DNA from: Datisca glomerata
Taxonomy: Eukaryota; Streptophyta; Magnoliopsida; Cucurbitales; Datiscaceae
Reading direction: 5' to 3'
NCBI GenBank assembly: GCA_003255025.1
Contig: QANY01013851.1
Location: forward strand, 1-64,000
Length of the DNA stretch: 64,000 nt
In this document: piece after piece, positions 22,701-32,778 of the stretch
How positions within the stretch are numbered: position 1 is the stretch's first letter
How the letters are laid out: the number at the start of each line of letters is the position of its first letter
Position numbers and translations under genes: made by a program
Notes under the pieces: model-generated
What the model saw: the letters and a program-made list of their open reading frames with translations, nothing else
Databases searched by the model: none
What the model was told of the DNA's origin: nothing

Positions 22701-23469
22701 TTATTTTGGTACAGGTTGGGATTGGACTACCAAGGTCAGCTCAGTGATCCAGAATGCAGCTTGGAACTGGCCTATTTCTAGCTCCCATGAGCTTATCACT
22801 ATTAGAGAGATCCATCTTCCCCCTCCTAAAGAGTCCTCTTTGGACTCTTGGATTTGGACTCTTTCTCCCTCTGGTCTTTTCTCTGTGGGGCACACTTATA
22901 GGAAACTGGCTCCAGCAAGTGAAAAAGTGAGATGGGCTCCTCTTATTTGGTTTAAGAAGCATATTCCCAGATATAGCTTTATTACTTGGCTTGCTGTTCT
23001 TAATAGGCTTGCAACTGCGGATAGATTGGCTGCTTGGACCTCCTCTCCTGGGTTTTCCAATGTTAGTAGCTGTGTTCTTTGCTTGCATCCTTCAGAATCT
23101 TCTGAACACCTGTTTGCTTCTTGCCCTTATTCTAGCTTTATTTGGCAGAATTTGGTTGGTTTGTGTGGCTTGGTGTCTTCTCCTAGGAACTGGAATCAAC
23201 TTATCTCCTGGCTCCTTGTGAAAGCTAGGAAAGGTTACTTCTTGAGCCTTATGTTGAAGCTTATGTTCAGCTCGTTTGTCTATCATATCTGGAGAGAGAG
23301 AAATAATCGAGTCTTTGAGGGCAAAATGAGGGACAAGAAAGTGGTCTTGGCTTGCATTAGAAATGCCATTAAAGGTAGATTTTTGAGTCTTAAAGGGTTT
23401 TCTGTGACTGAAGATAACAAAACCATTCAGCTTGCCTGGGGATTGAATGCCTCTATTTTTGACAATTAA
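19765..23469 (+). CDS. LINE ORF2: endonuclease / reverse transcriptase / zf-RVT, open over 1234 codons
   Basis: Encodes the L1-type enzyme that nicks target DNA and copies RNA onto it. Endonuclease, residues about 27-245: VETKIK, LGDFNAILKP (about 152-160), WWNGQ, RKLDRALVNGDW and GISDHSP (about 237-243). The active-site Glu, Asp/Asn and Asp-His are present, but the N-terminal WN.RG segment with its Asn is missing. Reverse transcriptase, about 470-760: GPDGFSAGFFK, DFRPISCCNVVYK, DIKKAYDSLNW, GLRQGDPISPYLF and CFADDLFIFCKG (FADD, about 706-710). zf-RVT, about 1047-1130, includes WAPLIWFKKHIPRYSF and SEHLFASC. The first 26 residues come from the antisense strand of the gypsy LTR and the target duplication: the ATG at 19765 lies outside the LINE and happens to be in frame. 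Likely inactive without its N-terminus, but young. Confidence 0.92.
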   Translation: MNQPIKCFFEFPCTRSCNWTNGNFNGLLKQAEVRKLCKDFKLSFCALVETKIKCNNFAGLSRSVFPNWATFANHSPTSKGRIVLAWDPKILDVLLIDAFDQAIFCKLTILHEKTDFFVSVVYAANDAISRKPLWEKLGSHKTLSQGKPWLILGDFNAILKPIEHCGGDFKWNDSSIDFASCLDHLEVLDLPYSGCQFTWWNGQVGEGSKMRKLDRALVNGDWAMLFPATSCHFHTPGISDHSPIIIQLRANSARPKPSFKFFDFWMDFEGFWAVLKDAWEIEVFGTAMFCLYKKLKSVKFALKKFNASFCSDISKRALMAREALSKVQADLIASPSVVSLQEEEKIRLADFTKLRNAEEDFLRQKSRVDWLALGDQNSSFFFQKLKKNRVRSRINQLVNEEGDLITDDQAIKDQILSYYRNLLGTSHIDQEVDWSVLSQILPNKLSQAHLAILNHPYTEEDVHTTIFSLGSSKAPGPDGFSAGFFKRCWHVVGKDVTKAVLEFFSSQSLLKQVNSTAITLIPKVPNPSKVGDFRPISCCNVVYKCISKMLADRLKRVLPDLISSNQTAFVPGRRIADNILLSQELVRGYHRPSNSPRCAFKVDIKKAYDSLNWESIGRIFDCLGFPDHFSNCVMECISSPSFSIVVNGELTGFFSGAKGLRQGDPISPYLFVLVMEVLSGILKHASHQADFGYHWRCKELGIVNLCFADDLFIFCKGDITSVHLIMESLNLFEAMSGLQPNLQKSQIFMSGVHPSTSQAILDLCNFSIGELPMRYLGVPLISSKLRKTDCITLVDHITARVKSWESNYLSYAGRLQLVKSVLYAIFQYWAGLFILPKKILNMIKVVIRNYLWNASAVKHSGAKVAWSDLCLDKSQGGLGLRDLSLANEVAVAKHFWFLVSLDKASLWKDWCKFFLIKKSSIFLVKLATNPSWSWRKILKIRDKFAGYCKALVGNGEQISLLLDPWHPLGALSQRFGPRIYFGTGWDWTTKVSSVIQNAAWNWPISSSHELITIREIHLPPPKESSLDSWIWTLSPSGLFSVGHTYRKLAPASEKVRWAPLIWFKKHIPRYSFITWLAVLNRLATADRLAAWTSSPGFSNVSSCVLCLHPSESSEHLFASCPYSSFIWQNLVGLCGLVSSPRNWNQLISWLLVKARKGYFLSLMLKLMFSSFVYHIWRERNNRVFEGKMRDKKVVLACIRNAIKGRFLSLKGFSVTEDNKTIQLAWGLNASIFDN

Positions 23470-23650
23470 GCTTGGTTCTTCTGTTTCTTTAGGATGTTAT
23501 CACTTGTAATCTTCTGTTAGTGTTTGGGTGCCTCCAGCTTGTGTGTTGGCTGGTTCCTTTTTATTTGTGTCTTTTTCCTGGGGTATGCCCCTTGTATATT
23601 TGTTTGTTTCTTCTTCGGTTTATACAATTTTTTATTTTACCGAAAAAAAA
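19842..23650 (+). mobile_element. LINE copy 9: nearly complete ORF2 and 3' end, subfamily X
   Basis: The best-preserved LINE here. It is 5'-truncated just inside ORF2 and ends with GGGGTATGCCCC (about 23580), GGTTTATACAA, TTTTACCG and A8 (23643-23650). Flanking direct repeats GGAACTT.AATGG at 19829-19841 and 23651-23663 (one mismatch) are its target duplication. The target is the 3' LTR of gypsy element C. ORF1 and the leader are absent, so the copy cannot encode a full set of proteins. Confidence 0.92.
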
Positions 23651-23707
23651 GGAACTTGAATGGGGTCTGAATATTCTTCAATCCACGTGCTAGCCTTGTC
23701 CACAGCA

Positions 23708-23724
23708 TTCCCCTCCTCTTGAAA
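23708..23724 (-). other. polypurine tract, element C
   Basis: On the minus strand a purine run (TTTCAAGAGGAGGGGAA) sits directly before the 3' LTR, as required for plus-strand priming. Confidence 0.8.
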
Positions 23725-26332
23725 AGGATTTGTCCTCAAATTGTCACCTACATCAAAAGGACTTAAATCAGTAACATTAAAAGAAGCACTTACTCCATCT
23801 TTCGAGGAAAATCTAGCTTGTAAACATTGTCATTGATCCTTTCAAGAACTTGTAAAGGACCACCCCCTCTAGGTAGCAGCTTGGAACGTCTTTGCTCTGG
23901 AAATTTTTCCTTTCTCATGTGCATCCAAACCCAATCTCCAGGTTCAAAAACCAGTTTATGACGCCCTTTGTTGGCTAGTTTTTCATATTGCTACGTTCTC
24001 CTCTCAATATTGAGTTTTGCTTTCTCATGAATCTGCTTAACGAATTCAGCTTTCCTATTCCCATCTAAGTTAACATACTCAGAAATAGGCAATGGAGATA
24101 AATCCAATGGAGATAAATCCAATGGAGTTAAGGGATTAAACCCATAAATGATTTCAAATGGTGAAAGCTTAGTGCAGAATGACTAGAACGATTATATGCA
24201 AACTCAACATGTGGAAAACAATTCTCCCACATTTTAATGTTCTTTTTAATTATATGCTCAACAAAGTAGATAAAGTTCTATTCACAACCTCAGCTTGACC
24301 ATCAATTTGTGATGACAAGTAGTACAAAGTAATAATTTAGTTCCTAGCTTTCCCCACAAGGTCTTCCAAAAATAACTCAAGAACTTAGCATCTCTATCAG
24401 AAACAATTGTCCTAGGCATACCTGAAGCCTCACAATCTCTTTAAAGAACAAATCAGCAACATTAGAAGCATCATCAGTTTATGACATGGAATAAAATGTG
24501 CCATTTTAGAAAACATGTCCACTACCACAAACACTAAATCCTTTCCTCTCTTAGACCTAGGTAAACCCAAAACAAAATCCATAGAAATATCAGTCCAAGG
24601 TTCTCTAGGTATTGGTAAGGGGTGTACAAACCATGGGATTTCAACTTAGACTTAGCTTGTTTACAAGTGATACACTTCTCACATATTCTTTCCACATCAC
24701 GTTTCATATAAGGCCAAAAGAAGTGTTCATGAAAAATTCCTAAAGTCTTAGCTACACCAAAATGACCCGTTAAACCTCCTCCATGAGCTTCTCTCACAAG
24801 AAATTCACGCAAAGAACACATAGGCACGCAATTTATTTTCCCTAAATAGAAATCCATCATGCGTATAAAACTTATTGAATACCATTTTCTCACATGCATT
24901 GAAAATATGGCCACAATCAGAATCTTGTGAATACAAATCTTTAATATATTCAAAACCAAGCAATTTAGCATCAAGAGTAGAGATAAGAATGTACCTGCGG
25001 GAAAGTTCATATGCCACGGCGTTCTCCTTGCCTTGCTTGTACCGAATGACATATGGGAATGTCTCAATGTACTTCACCCACCGAGCATGCCTTTTATCCA
25101 GCTTGTGTTGGCTCTTTAAGTGCTTTAAGGACTCATGATCGGTGTGAATCACAAACTTCTTCAGCCATAGGTAGTGCTTCCGTGTATCCATCGTTCGAAC
25201 TAACGCATACAACTACTTGTCATAAGTCGGATAGTTTAAGGCTGCTACGCTTAATTTTCACTAAAATAAGCAATTGGTCGTCTTTCTTGCATATGAACAG
25301 CACCTATACGAATTCCAGTAGCATCACATTCAATTTCAAAAGTTTTAGAGTAATTAGGTAAAGACAATAAAGGAGCATTTGTTAGCTTCTCTTTAATAAA
25401 CTGAAACGCTTTATATTGCTCTTCTCCCCATTTAAAACCAACATTCTTCTTTATTACTTCGGTAAGTGGTGCGGCTAAAGTACTGAAATCTTTTACACAC
25501 CGTTGGTAAAAGCTAGCTAGTCCGTGAAAGCTCCTCACATTTGCCACACTTGTTGGTCTAGGTCACTCTCGGATAGCACGTACATTTTCCTCGTCAACTT
25601 GTATACCTTGTGCGCTAACAATAAATTCCAAAATACAAGCTTATCGGTGCAGAAAGTACACTTTTTCATGTTAGCAAACAACTTTTCCTTTCTAATAACA
25701 TCTAAAATAGATTTCAAATGCTCTACATGCTCATCCAAGTTTTTGCTATAAACAAGTATATCATCAAAATAGACAACAACAAACTTGCCTATAAATGTAC
25801 GCAAAACATGATTCATAAGTCTCATAAACATTAGTGAAACAAAAAGGCATAACCAACATTCATATAAACCATATTTTGTTTTAAAGGCAGCTTTCCATTC
25901 ATCCGCTTCTTTCATTCTATTTTGATGATAACCACTTTTCAAATCAATCTTAGAAAAAACACTAGAACCATGCAACTCATCAAGTATATCATCTAATCTA
26001 GGAATGGAATGATGATACTTTACCATTATGTTGTTGATGGCTCGACAATCAACACACATTCTCCAAGTCTCATCCTTCTTAGGAACCAACAAAACAGGAA
26101 CCGCGCACGGACTCATGCTTTATTTTATATAACCTTTCTCCATGAATTCTTCAACTTGCCTTTGAAGCTCCTTTGTCTCCTCTGGGTTACTTCTATAGGC
26201 TGGTCGGTTTGGAATCGTTGCATCGGGAAAGATATCATCATATTCTTGCAAAAGAAAAATAAAAGAACTAGGTAAAACATGGTCAATTTCATTAGTGTTT
26301 AAAAAGGCCACTTTGTACAAAAGTGCAATCAT
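23725..26332 (-). pseudogene. Ty3/gypsy pol (RT, RNase H, integrase) of element C
   Basis: RT (26116-25560): [33 protein letters not shown] and [10 protein letters not shown], so the catalytic YFDD is intact, but frameshifts lie near 25850 and 25590. RNase H (25547-24990): FEIECDATGIRIGAV and [12 protein letters not shown]. The last catalytic Asp is replaced ([10 protein letters not shown] where the family has ADxLSRR). Integrase: zinc domain with H, H, C, C ([13 protein letters not shown] ... [13 protein letters not shown]) at 24800-24640. The core and C-terminal part at 24530-23725 are in several frames. Upstream, FLLQEYDDIFPDATIPNRPAY (about 26260) is the usual RT start of this group. Not functional. 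Confidence 0.88.
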
Positions 26333-26335
26333 TAT

Positions 26336-27508
26336 TTTGAATCAATTTAGGAGAAAATGACTCTAGCAACAAACTAGCACAACAACCAACCAACGAACCA
26401 ACACAGTCCAATTCCTAGCATAACACCTCAAACAATCATCAAGATGCACTAAACTCACAGACATACTAGTCTACACATCGAAATGGTGAAAACAAAGAAA
26501 TGAGAATCGAAAAGTAACTAGTATCACTAAACAAAACTAATCCGATGACCACACCGGGACCCTTCAATCGGATAGATACTACCCCAGTCAGCAGTGTTCA
26601 AGACATCGATACAAATCCAATCTCAGATCTGAAAGACCAGATCAGAAAGCGTTTGCTGAGGATAAAAACAAAGGCAGTAACTGCAAAGGAAAATAGAGGG
26701 AAGAAGGCAACACTGGCAGAAAAATATCTTCCATCCATGACAAGATCTGGTAACAGCCCCAGGGAAGACGGCAACAATGACCACGGTGAAGACCGGGCAC
26801 ACCCAGCTCCTTTTCCGGTGATGAGTGAAATGAACAGAACCATACCAGAAACTGCCCCCATGTCTTTGTGGGGTAAACTTCAACGGTGACTCTGTAGTGG
26901 AAGGTGGAAACCTCACAGACCACAACCCAAGCATGACAAAGAGAAGCCCGAGATCCACATCAACTTCATCTGAACCTGAACTCCTCAGATCTACGAGAAC
27001 TCGGAGCACATAAACGACGCAGAACACAAAAATCCACTTCTCGACTCAAGGAAGCCCAAGATCCACACCTACTACACCGAACCTTACCTCCTCAGATCTA
27101 CGCAGATCACTAAGCAGAGACGCCACACATCACGACATCAGGACGGCGCAGATCATGACGCAGACACCGCATTGTGATTCAGTTGGACTCTCCTGAATGA
27201 CGTAAAGGGTGACGCATCACGATTCACCCAAATGATGCTGCATCGTAGACACGCCGCAGAGATGCCGCTGCATCACCAATAACAATTACCTGGACTCTCC
27301 TCTGAATTACGGTTTAGATTTGCATAGGCACTAAGCACGATTCTCAAACTCCCAGCTCCTTCAACACCGATAATGAAAATAGAAACATGAGTCTGGCCCT
27401 TAGCTCGACAGAGCGTAGGGCCAGACTCGACGGAAGAACAGCAGAACAAACTATGTGCGGCAGAAGCTTTTGTTGTTTTTAGAGAGAGATGAGACTTTCT
27501 CTCTCTAG
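26336..27508 (-). mobile_element. non-autonomous LINE-like retroposon inside element C
   Basis: This block interrupts element C between protease and RT. On the minus strand it starts at about 27508 with the hairpin-1 type sequence, followed by hairpin 2 (27428-27389), and continues with text clearly similar to 48836-50252. Shared words are GTAGATCTGAGGAG, CTTCCGCTACAGAG or its variant CTTCCACTACAGAG, and GACATGGG.CAGTTTCT. It has no ORF matching a known family; short frames at 26545-27027 on both strands look accidental. The 3' end near 26336 lacks a clear poly A. 27509-27680 between this block and recognisable gypsy text holds A/T-rich sequence I cannot place. Confidence 0.65.
27389..27507 (-). 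promoter_or_regulatory. twin hairpins at the 5' end of the non-autonomous retroposon
   Basis: Hairpin 1: TAGAGAGAGA (27480-27489) with TCTCTCTCTA (27498-27507). Hairpin 2: GAGTCTGGCCCT (27389-27400) with AGGGCCAGACTC (27417-27428), 12 perfect pairs. Same layout as the LINE leaders, unrelated stem sequence. Confidence 0.75.
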
Positions 27509-27680
27509 AAACCCTTTAATTAATTATTTCGTCTAATTGAAATAATTGTAGGTTGTTTTAGAATTCGTATTCTTCAAAAAAAAAAATTCTCTAGAATTCG
27601 AATCATTGGCTGATTCGAAAACATAGCTCTCTTTATTTCGCTTGCCGCAGCATATAAATTCTTTTGTTGCCTCCCTATAT

Positions 27681-29265
27681 GTCTTTCATTGGTTAAATCT
27701 CTCTTTTCTTTTCCTCTCTCATTTTTCTAGACCTTTTTCTGATTTTCATTCCCTTTTTTCACTCGTTTTCATTTGATCACTCTCTCTTTGCAACCTCACT
27801 TGATCTTCATAAACCTGATTTGGAATGAGACTAACACTTGCTTTTCCACCTTTACCTCTCCACTATCATTCAGCCATTTCAACTTGTAGGGCCGGGGGTG
27901 TTTAGTTGTTGGCAGCCCTAGTTTATTAACCATTATAGTGCTAGCAGCGTTTGTTCAACTATCTCCATCAATAATCACAATACATACCTTATTTTGAACA
28001 TGTCATCTAGTATGAAAGATGTTTTCTCACTGCACCTCGTCGTTTTCTTTGATTTGCACACTTAGAGCTCTCCTTGTAACCAACATTTCACCTTGTACAG
28101 CACACTCCTCATCATCCTCATCCTCTAATGAAGGCATTGATTCATTGTCATCTTCATCATCGGTCTCAATCTCACCACCATCTCGTGCATCATCATAACT
28201 CTCTTGTTCGGCCATTGACTCACTATATCACCCCTTCCTTGACATTTAAAACACTTAATATCATGATTTTTAGCAATAGATGGATCTGTTTTACCTTGGT
28301 TTCCATGGTTGGTCAATTCTGACTTTTGCTCGATTTTTGTAGCCAACTTCTCCTCCTTCTTTGCATAGCAAGATTTCCAAGGGGAAGAACTCGAGCCAAA
28401 GGTTGTACATGTATTACCCCTCTGTTTGAGTTGCTGCTCAACCTTAATGGCCATGTGCAACATATCTTCCTGCTCCACATAATGCTGCATCTCCACCCTA
28501 TAATGAATTTCTCGGTTCAATCCATGTAAAAATCTAGCCATGGTAACTTCTCGGTCTTCATCGATATTTGCCCTTATCATAGCCATCTCCATCTCCTTAA
28601 AATAATCTTCGACACTTCGGCTGCCTTGAGTGAGACCTTGCAGCTTTTGATACAAACTCCTATAGTAATGACTAGGTACGAAACGCCTCCTCATAAGCAT
28701 TTTCATCTCTACCCAAGTATCCACGGGTGGCTCTCTATTCCTCCTCTTATTATTCAGTAATTGATCCCACCAAACAATGGCATAATCGGTGAATTCAATT
28801 GCAGCCGACTTGATTTTCTTCATCTCCTAATAGTTGTGACAATCAAACACCATCTCCACTTTAGTTTTCTCCAAGTAAGCTTCCGAATCATTTTTACCTT
28901 GGAAAGATGGGATTTGATCTTTATGTTCCCAAGATCATTATCCCTCCTAGGCCTACCCATCCTAGCTTCTCTATCCCCATAACCACGCTCAAACCTGACC
29001 CGATTCAAATATGGCTCTTCAAACTCCTCCAACTCCGATTCTTGCTCAACATTCTCCCACTGAACAGGCCCACCTTGCTGCCTATTGGGAAGTTCATGTT
29101 GCTGCCCCCTAGGTGTTCCCATTTCTACCCTATCCAACCTCTCCTGAATAGGTTCTAATTCAGCCCTCAACATATGCCTCATCTCCCCTGGCATTGCTTG
29201 CATTTGGAGGTTCGGAATGGCTTGCTGTTGAACTTCTTGAAATGTGTCTTCGTTTTGATTATTTT
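27681..29265 (-). pseudogene. Ty3/gypsy gag and protease remnant of element C
   Basis: Gag N-terminus (29203-28820): MQAMPGEMRHMLRAELEPIQ and RVEMGTPRGQQHELP, then a frameshift at FQGKNDPEAY. The gag core (28823-28200) has WWDQLLNNKRRNREPP, MRRRFVPSHYYRSLYQKL and [17 protein letters not shown]. The zinc knuckle is damaged: CFKCQGRGDIVSQW has lost the His and the last Cys. An acidic linker (28215-28027) leads to a protease remnant at about 27990-27840, where IIDGDS is followed by a stop instead of Cys. A Ser/Lys/Arg-coding linker (27830-27681) ends at the retroposon side. Confidence 0.85.
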
Positions 29266-29550
29266 ATATGTTTTAGAATCTGGAAAATAAGGTTAGAAAC
29301 CTCACAAGCACTTCCTCAGGTGTTTCACTCAATAATGGTACATTCGCACTCATGTTTCACTCAATATATTTGGCTTTTACCCTCTGATTTTCTCACCCTC
29401 TCTTGCCTTTTTTCACTCATAAAATCTCTTTTAGTGCTTTTTTTAGAACTAATTCAAATAATTACCGAATTTCATCAGGAATCCACCAAAACCCACCAAT
29501 ATGGAAATTCAGATGTTAAGGAAACAATTATTTTTGCAATTGACAATAAA

Positions 29551-29691
29551 AAAATGAGATCCCAATCTGATGAAGGCTCACAATCAATCTCAATGTAATG
29601 AAGAGTTACAATTGAAAATCAGATCTCAATCTAATGAAGAGTCACACATGAAAAATCAGATCTCAATCTAATGAAGAGTCACAAATGGGGT
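29551..29691 (+). repeat. 36-37-bp minisatellite, about four units
   Basis: Unit core ATCTCAATCTAATGAAGAGT, then CACAAATGAAAAATCAG. The first unit is divergent. It replaces the expected leader and 5' LTR of element C. Confidence 0.85.
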
Positions 29692-29745
29692 CTTGGCTTG
29701 CATTGTTAATGCAATTAGGGGTCTAATTAGAGATTAGTCTTGTGG
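29692..29745 (+). repeat. short LINE ORF2 scrap
   Basis: GGTCTTGGCTTGCATT and the following 20 bases resemble the segment coding VVLACI.NAI.GR near the end of LINE ORF2 (compare 23343-23380). Confidence 0.5.
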
Positions 29746-29795
29746 TGGAGAGAGAAGCTCTCCCTTCTCTCTAGAAACCAGGTGAGGCTTTTCTG

Positions 29796-32120
29796 TTGCT
29801 CCTCCTCTGGGAGGAGCTCAGCTTAGTTTCTAAAGTGGCGAATGATGCTTATTTTGAAACCAAGACTCAGCAAGGTTCAAAGATCAGTAAGAAAAGTTCG
29901 GGTAAGATGAGCTTTCAGTCTCATGAAGTTGTTCTAAAGTTTAAAGGAGATGGGAGTTCGATGCTGGAAAACCCAGAAGTCAGAGTTGCTTCTAGCTCTT
30001 CCTTGGAGGAATCTCCAAGTTTGGACTAGATTTTAGCTATGGAGAACAAAGAAGTTGGTGAGAAGAAGGTGTGTGTTCGTGCACTAAATGTGGCAGAAGC
30101 ACTTGATGCTCGTATTAATGGAGATGACGAGGAGCATGCTACTTGATTTGGCACCTTTAGCTACAACCTTAACTCACCAAATAAGGGAGGAAAGGTCCAA
30201 ATGGCCATTAATGGCAATGATGAGGCTGCTTCTAGCTCTAATGAGGAGCAAATCAAAGGTTTGGATGAGCTCTCAATGTCTTGTGGGCACATTTCTTTGG
30301 TCCCTTCTTCTCAGGTACACAATGACTTGTTATTACTGGATTCTAGTGCTTTAAGGGTTCCTTCATCATTTGGTGGAGCCCCATGTTTTGTAAATGAAGC
30401 TTTTACAGGTGCTTCTAAGGACAAAGAGCATGTTCAGAAGCAAACAAGCTTTTCCCTTGTCTGAAAAACTCAGGCAAATCACCAAGGTTTCTCTGGCCAA
30501 AGGAGGAGCACGAAGGAGAGAGATGAACAAGGGTGAAATCTTTTGTCCATTGGTCAATGAGGCTGTACTTGAGAGCCAGTCAACTCCTGCTACCTCACCA
30601 ATTCTAGCTAACCCTAGTTGTGCACGGAGCACAAACAATGACATGCATTCTGATCAAAAAGTGAAAGGACAAAAGCAAAAGGACAAAGGACACCTACTCT
30701 TGCATACCTTGGGTAACAACAAAGCTAAAACTTTGCTTGCAAGGACAGACAGCCAGCCCCAAAACACGGAGCAAGGACAATCAGTCTTAATTGTGGTTGT
30801 ACCTGAAGATAAAGGTGATTTGACATTGCCTTTTCCCAAGACATCCTTGGAGCAAGTTTTAGGTACCCTTGTACTACCACCTAAGCATGGATATGAGTCC
30901 TCCACGTCAGCTCCATCAAGGACAGATAACCTGCCCCAAAACCCAGAGCAAGGACAGCCTCTCTTAATTACAGTTGTACCTGAACATAAAGGGGATTTGA
31001 CCTTGCCTTTGCTCGAGACATCCTTGGAGCATGTTTCAAGTACCTTTGTACTACCACCTAAGCATGGAAAGGACACCTCCACGTCAGCTTCATCTTCTCC
31101 AACAGCTCGAAAACCTCATTTATCTATCTTTCCAGAATACAATCAAGTAGTTGATGATCTTGAGTTATATGATTTTACTCAGGGGTTTAGACGAAATTGT
31201 GAGTATTATCCTTTTCCCAAACCTTTGGAACCTTTAAAGAATAAGGAGGAGGCTGCTAAGGGTATTTCTGAAACCCTTAAGGGCAACACTATCTACCATA
31301 AACTTTGTGAAGCTTCACCTAAAGCTCAACAAAAGGATGGATCTTGGGCTGATAAAGTTAAGAGAAACCAACCTAGTAGGTTTGAGCTTGAGTTTCAGGA
31401 GTCTACAATTTATGAAGAACATAGGGTCATTGTAAAGCTCTCTGACTTTATTACCAAAGACAGCTTTGCCAAATGGGACACTTGTTTGGTTGGCTATTTT
31501 TTGGGTAAAACAGCTCCTTTACACTTGGTTAAGAGGATTGCGTTGCAGCTTTGGAAAGGGAGAGGTCTCCTTGATGTTCAAGCTTCCAAATGACTCTTCT
31601 ATTTCAAATTTGATAACTTAGAACACCGAGATTATTTCTTTAAAGATGGACCTTGGCATTTGTTAGGGAAACCTCTTATTCTTCAACCATGGGAGCCTAA
31701 TGTCATATTCACAAAGGAAAAGTTAGTTAAGATCCCCATTTGGGTGAAACTTTGGAATGTTCCCCTTGAGTTGAGAACCTCTGAAGCTCTAAGCTACGTT
31801 GCTAGTGCAGTGGGTAAACCCCTATACTCGGATCACTTGGCTGAAAAAGAAGTGAAAAGAGACTTCGCTAGAATACGTGTTGAGATATCAACCAAGTCAA
31901 GAATCCTTATGCATCTTGATATTGATCTTGGTATTGAAGGATGGGATCCAATTGATGTTTTTGTAGAGTATGAGGGCCTATCAAAGAGGTGTGACAAGTG
32001 TGATATCTTTGGTCATGATTGTGATTTCATCCAGCAAGCTAAAACACTTTCTCCTAATCCCCAAGCTACAGCCCCATCTCTACGACAATCCAACCCTATC
32101 CACCTCAAACACCCCAAATG
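29796..32120 (+). pseudogene. LINE ORF1 (DUF4283, zinc knuckle), three stops and a frameshift
   Basis: Longest preserved ORF1 of the window (30394-31593 and 31660-32136 are open in one frame). N-terminal low-complexity part with two 59-residue repeats (30741-31094). Then ELYDFTQGFRRN and KDGSWADKVKRNQPSRFELEF, and the DUF4283-type core IVKLSDFITKDSFAKWDTC to WVKLWNVPLELRTSEALSY. The knuckle RCDKCDIFGHDC (Cys, Cys, His, Cys) lies at about 31990-32020. Compared with copies 2 and 16, AAG became TAG at about 30027, a TGA is at about 30147, an extra T lies near 30448 and a TGA is at 31591. Nucleic-acid binding in the LINE particle is the family role. Confidence 0.88.
30741..31094 (+). repeat. 177-bp tandem repeat inside ORF1, two units
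   Basis: Units 30741-30917 and 30918-31094 each encode 59 residues (RTD..PQN.EQGQ, VVPE.KGDLTLP, LPPKHG). The same pair is at 1924-2270, and at least one unit is in copy 16, so the repeat predates these copies. Confidence 0.88.
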
Positions 32121-32778
32121 CATTGTTGGGAAATGACCCTTTAAATGCATTGTTACGGGCTCAGGAGAGAGATGCATGCTCCAAATTCTTTTAGCTTAGA
32201 CATGCTGAAGAGAGCTTCTACAGGCAGAAGTCAAGAGTACAGTGGCTTCAGTTGGGTGATCAGAACACTTCTTTCTTTTTTCAAAGTATGAAAAAGAATA
32301 GATTCAAAACCAGGATTACACACCTGGACAACCAAGGCTCTCTACTTACTTCCCATGAGGAAATCCTGGATCATATATTAGATTACTACAAAACTCTCTT
32401 GGGTACACCAAATGAAGAAATGGGAGTCAATTGGAGTATACTTGATTGTGCTTTGCCAAGAAAGCTTGGACCTGATCAGGCTGTACCTTTGGCTCTTCCC
32501 ATTGAAGAAAATGAGGTCAAGCAAGCTATTTTCAATATGGGAAGTGGCAAAGCTCCTGGACCAGATGGTTTTTCAGCTGGGTTCTTTAAGAAAGCATGGC
32601 ATGTGGTGGGTGGGGATGTAACCAAAGCTGTTTTGAAGTTCTTTACTACAGGTAACCTCCTAAAAGAGGTTAACTCAATTGCAATCACCTTAATACCAAA
32701 GGTCCCTAATCCCACTAGTATTGGGGACTTTAGACCTATCTCTTGCTGCAACGTAGTATACAAGTGCATCACAAAATA
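32121..32778 (+). pseudogene. LINE ORF2 fragment (linker and N-terminal RT), subfamily Z-like
   Basis: Open from 32252 to the end. It encodes LGDQNTSFFFQSMKKNRFKTRI, the segment GKAPGPDGFSAGFFKKAWHV, ITLIPKVPNPTSIGDFRPIS and CCNVVYKCITK, i.e. RT blocks up to the fingers. The palm with FADD/FVDD, the zf-RVT domain and the 3' UTR are missing. Confidence 0.88.

Larger units (their letters stand above)
19344..23707 (-). repeat. 3' LTR of element C, split by a LINE
   Basis: In plus coordinates it starts TGATATGAATCACGCC at 19344, directly after satellite, and ends CCACAGCA at 23707, so on the minus strand it starts TGCTGTGG. Excluding LINE copy 9 (19842-23650) and one copy of its target duplication it is about 540 bp. 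The part near 19760-19830 encodes, on the minus strand, the C-terminus of the pol polyprotein (GPVTRSCARKFKEALNGLIQ). Confidence 0.82.
19344..29530 (-). mobile_element. Ty3/gypsy element C, 5' LTR missing, twice interrupted
   Basis: Minus-strand order: truncated leader (about 29500-29265), gag (29265-28200), protease remnant, linker, RT (26330-25560), RNase H (25550-24950), integrase (24900-23725), polypurine tract and 3' LTR (23707-19344). LINE copy 9 sits in the 3' LTR and a 1.2-kb non-autonomous retroposon lies between protease and RT. The 5' LTR and primer-binding site are gone; the leader breaks off into a minisatellite near 29545. It is related to A and B but has a different LTR. Confidence 0.85.
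29748..32778 (+). mobile_element. LINE copy 10: leader, ORF1, part of ORF2
   Basis: Leader with hairpin 1 (GAGAGA near 29749 with TCTCTC near 29766) and hairpin 2 (29798-29817), identical to copy 2. ORF1 then runs to the zinc knuckle. At about 32120 the text jumps from ORF1 into the middle of ORF2, deleting the ORF1 C-terminus and the endonuclease. ORF2 ends in the RT at VVYKCITK (32778), where unrelated sequence begins. No 3' end. Confidence 0.88.

Noticed and set aside
26545..27027. Overlapping frames of 87-134 codons on both strands
   Set aside because: Composition is that of the GC-richer retroposon body; the frames are not kept in the related element at 48836-50252.
30741..31094. Origin of the 168-bp satellite from the ORF1 tandem repeat
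   Set aside because: Lengths are similar (177 and 168) but the sequences share no recognisable words.
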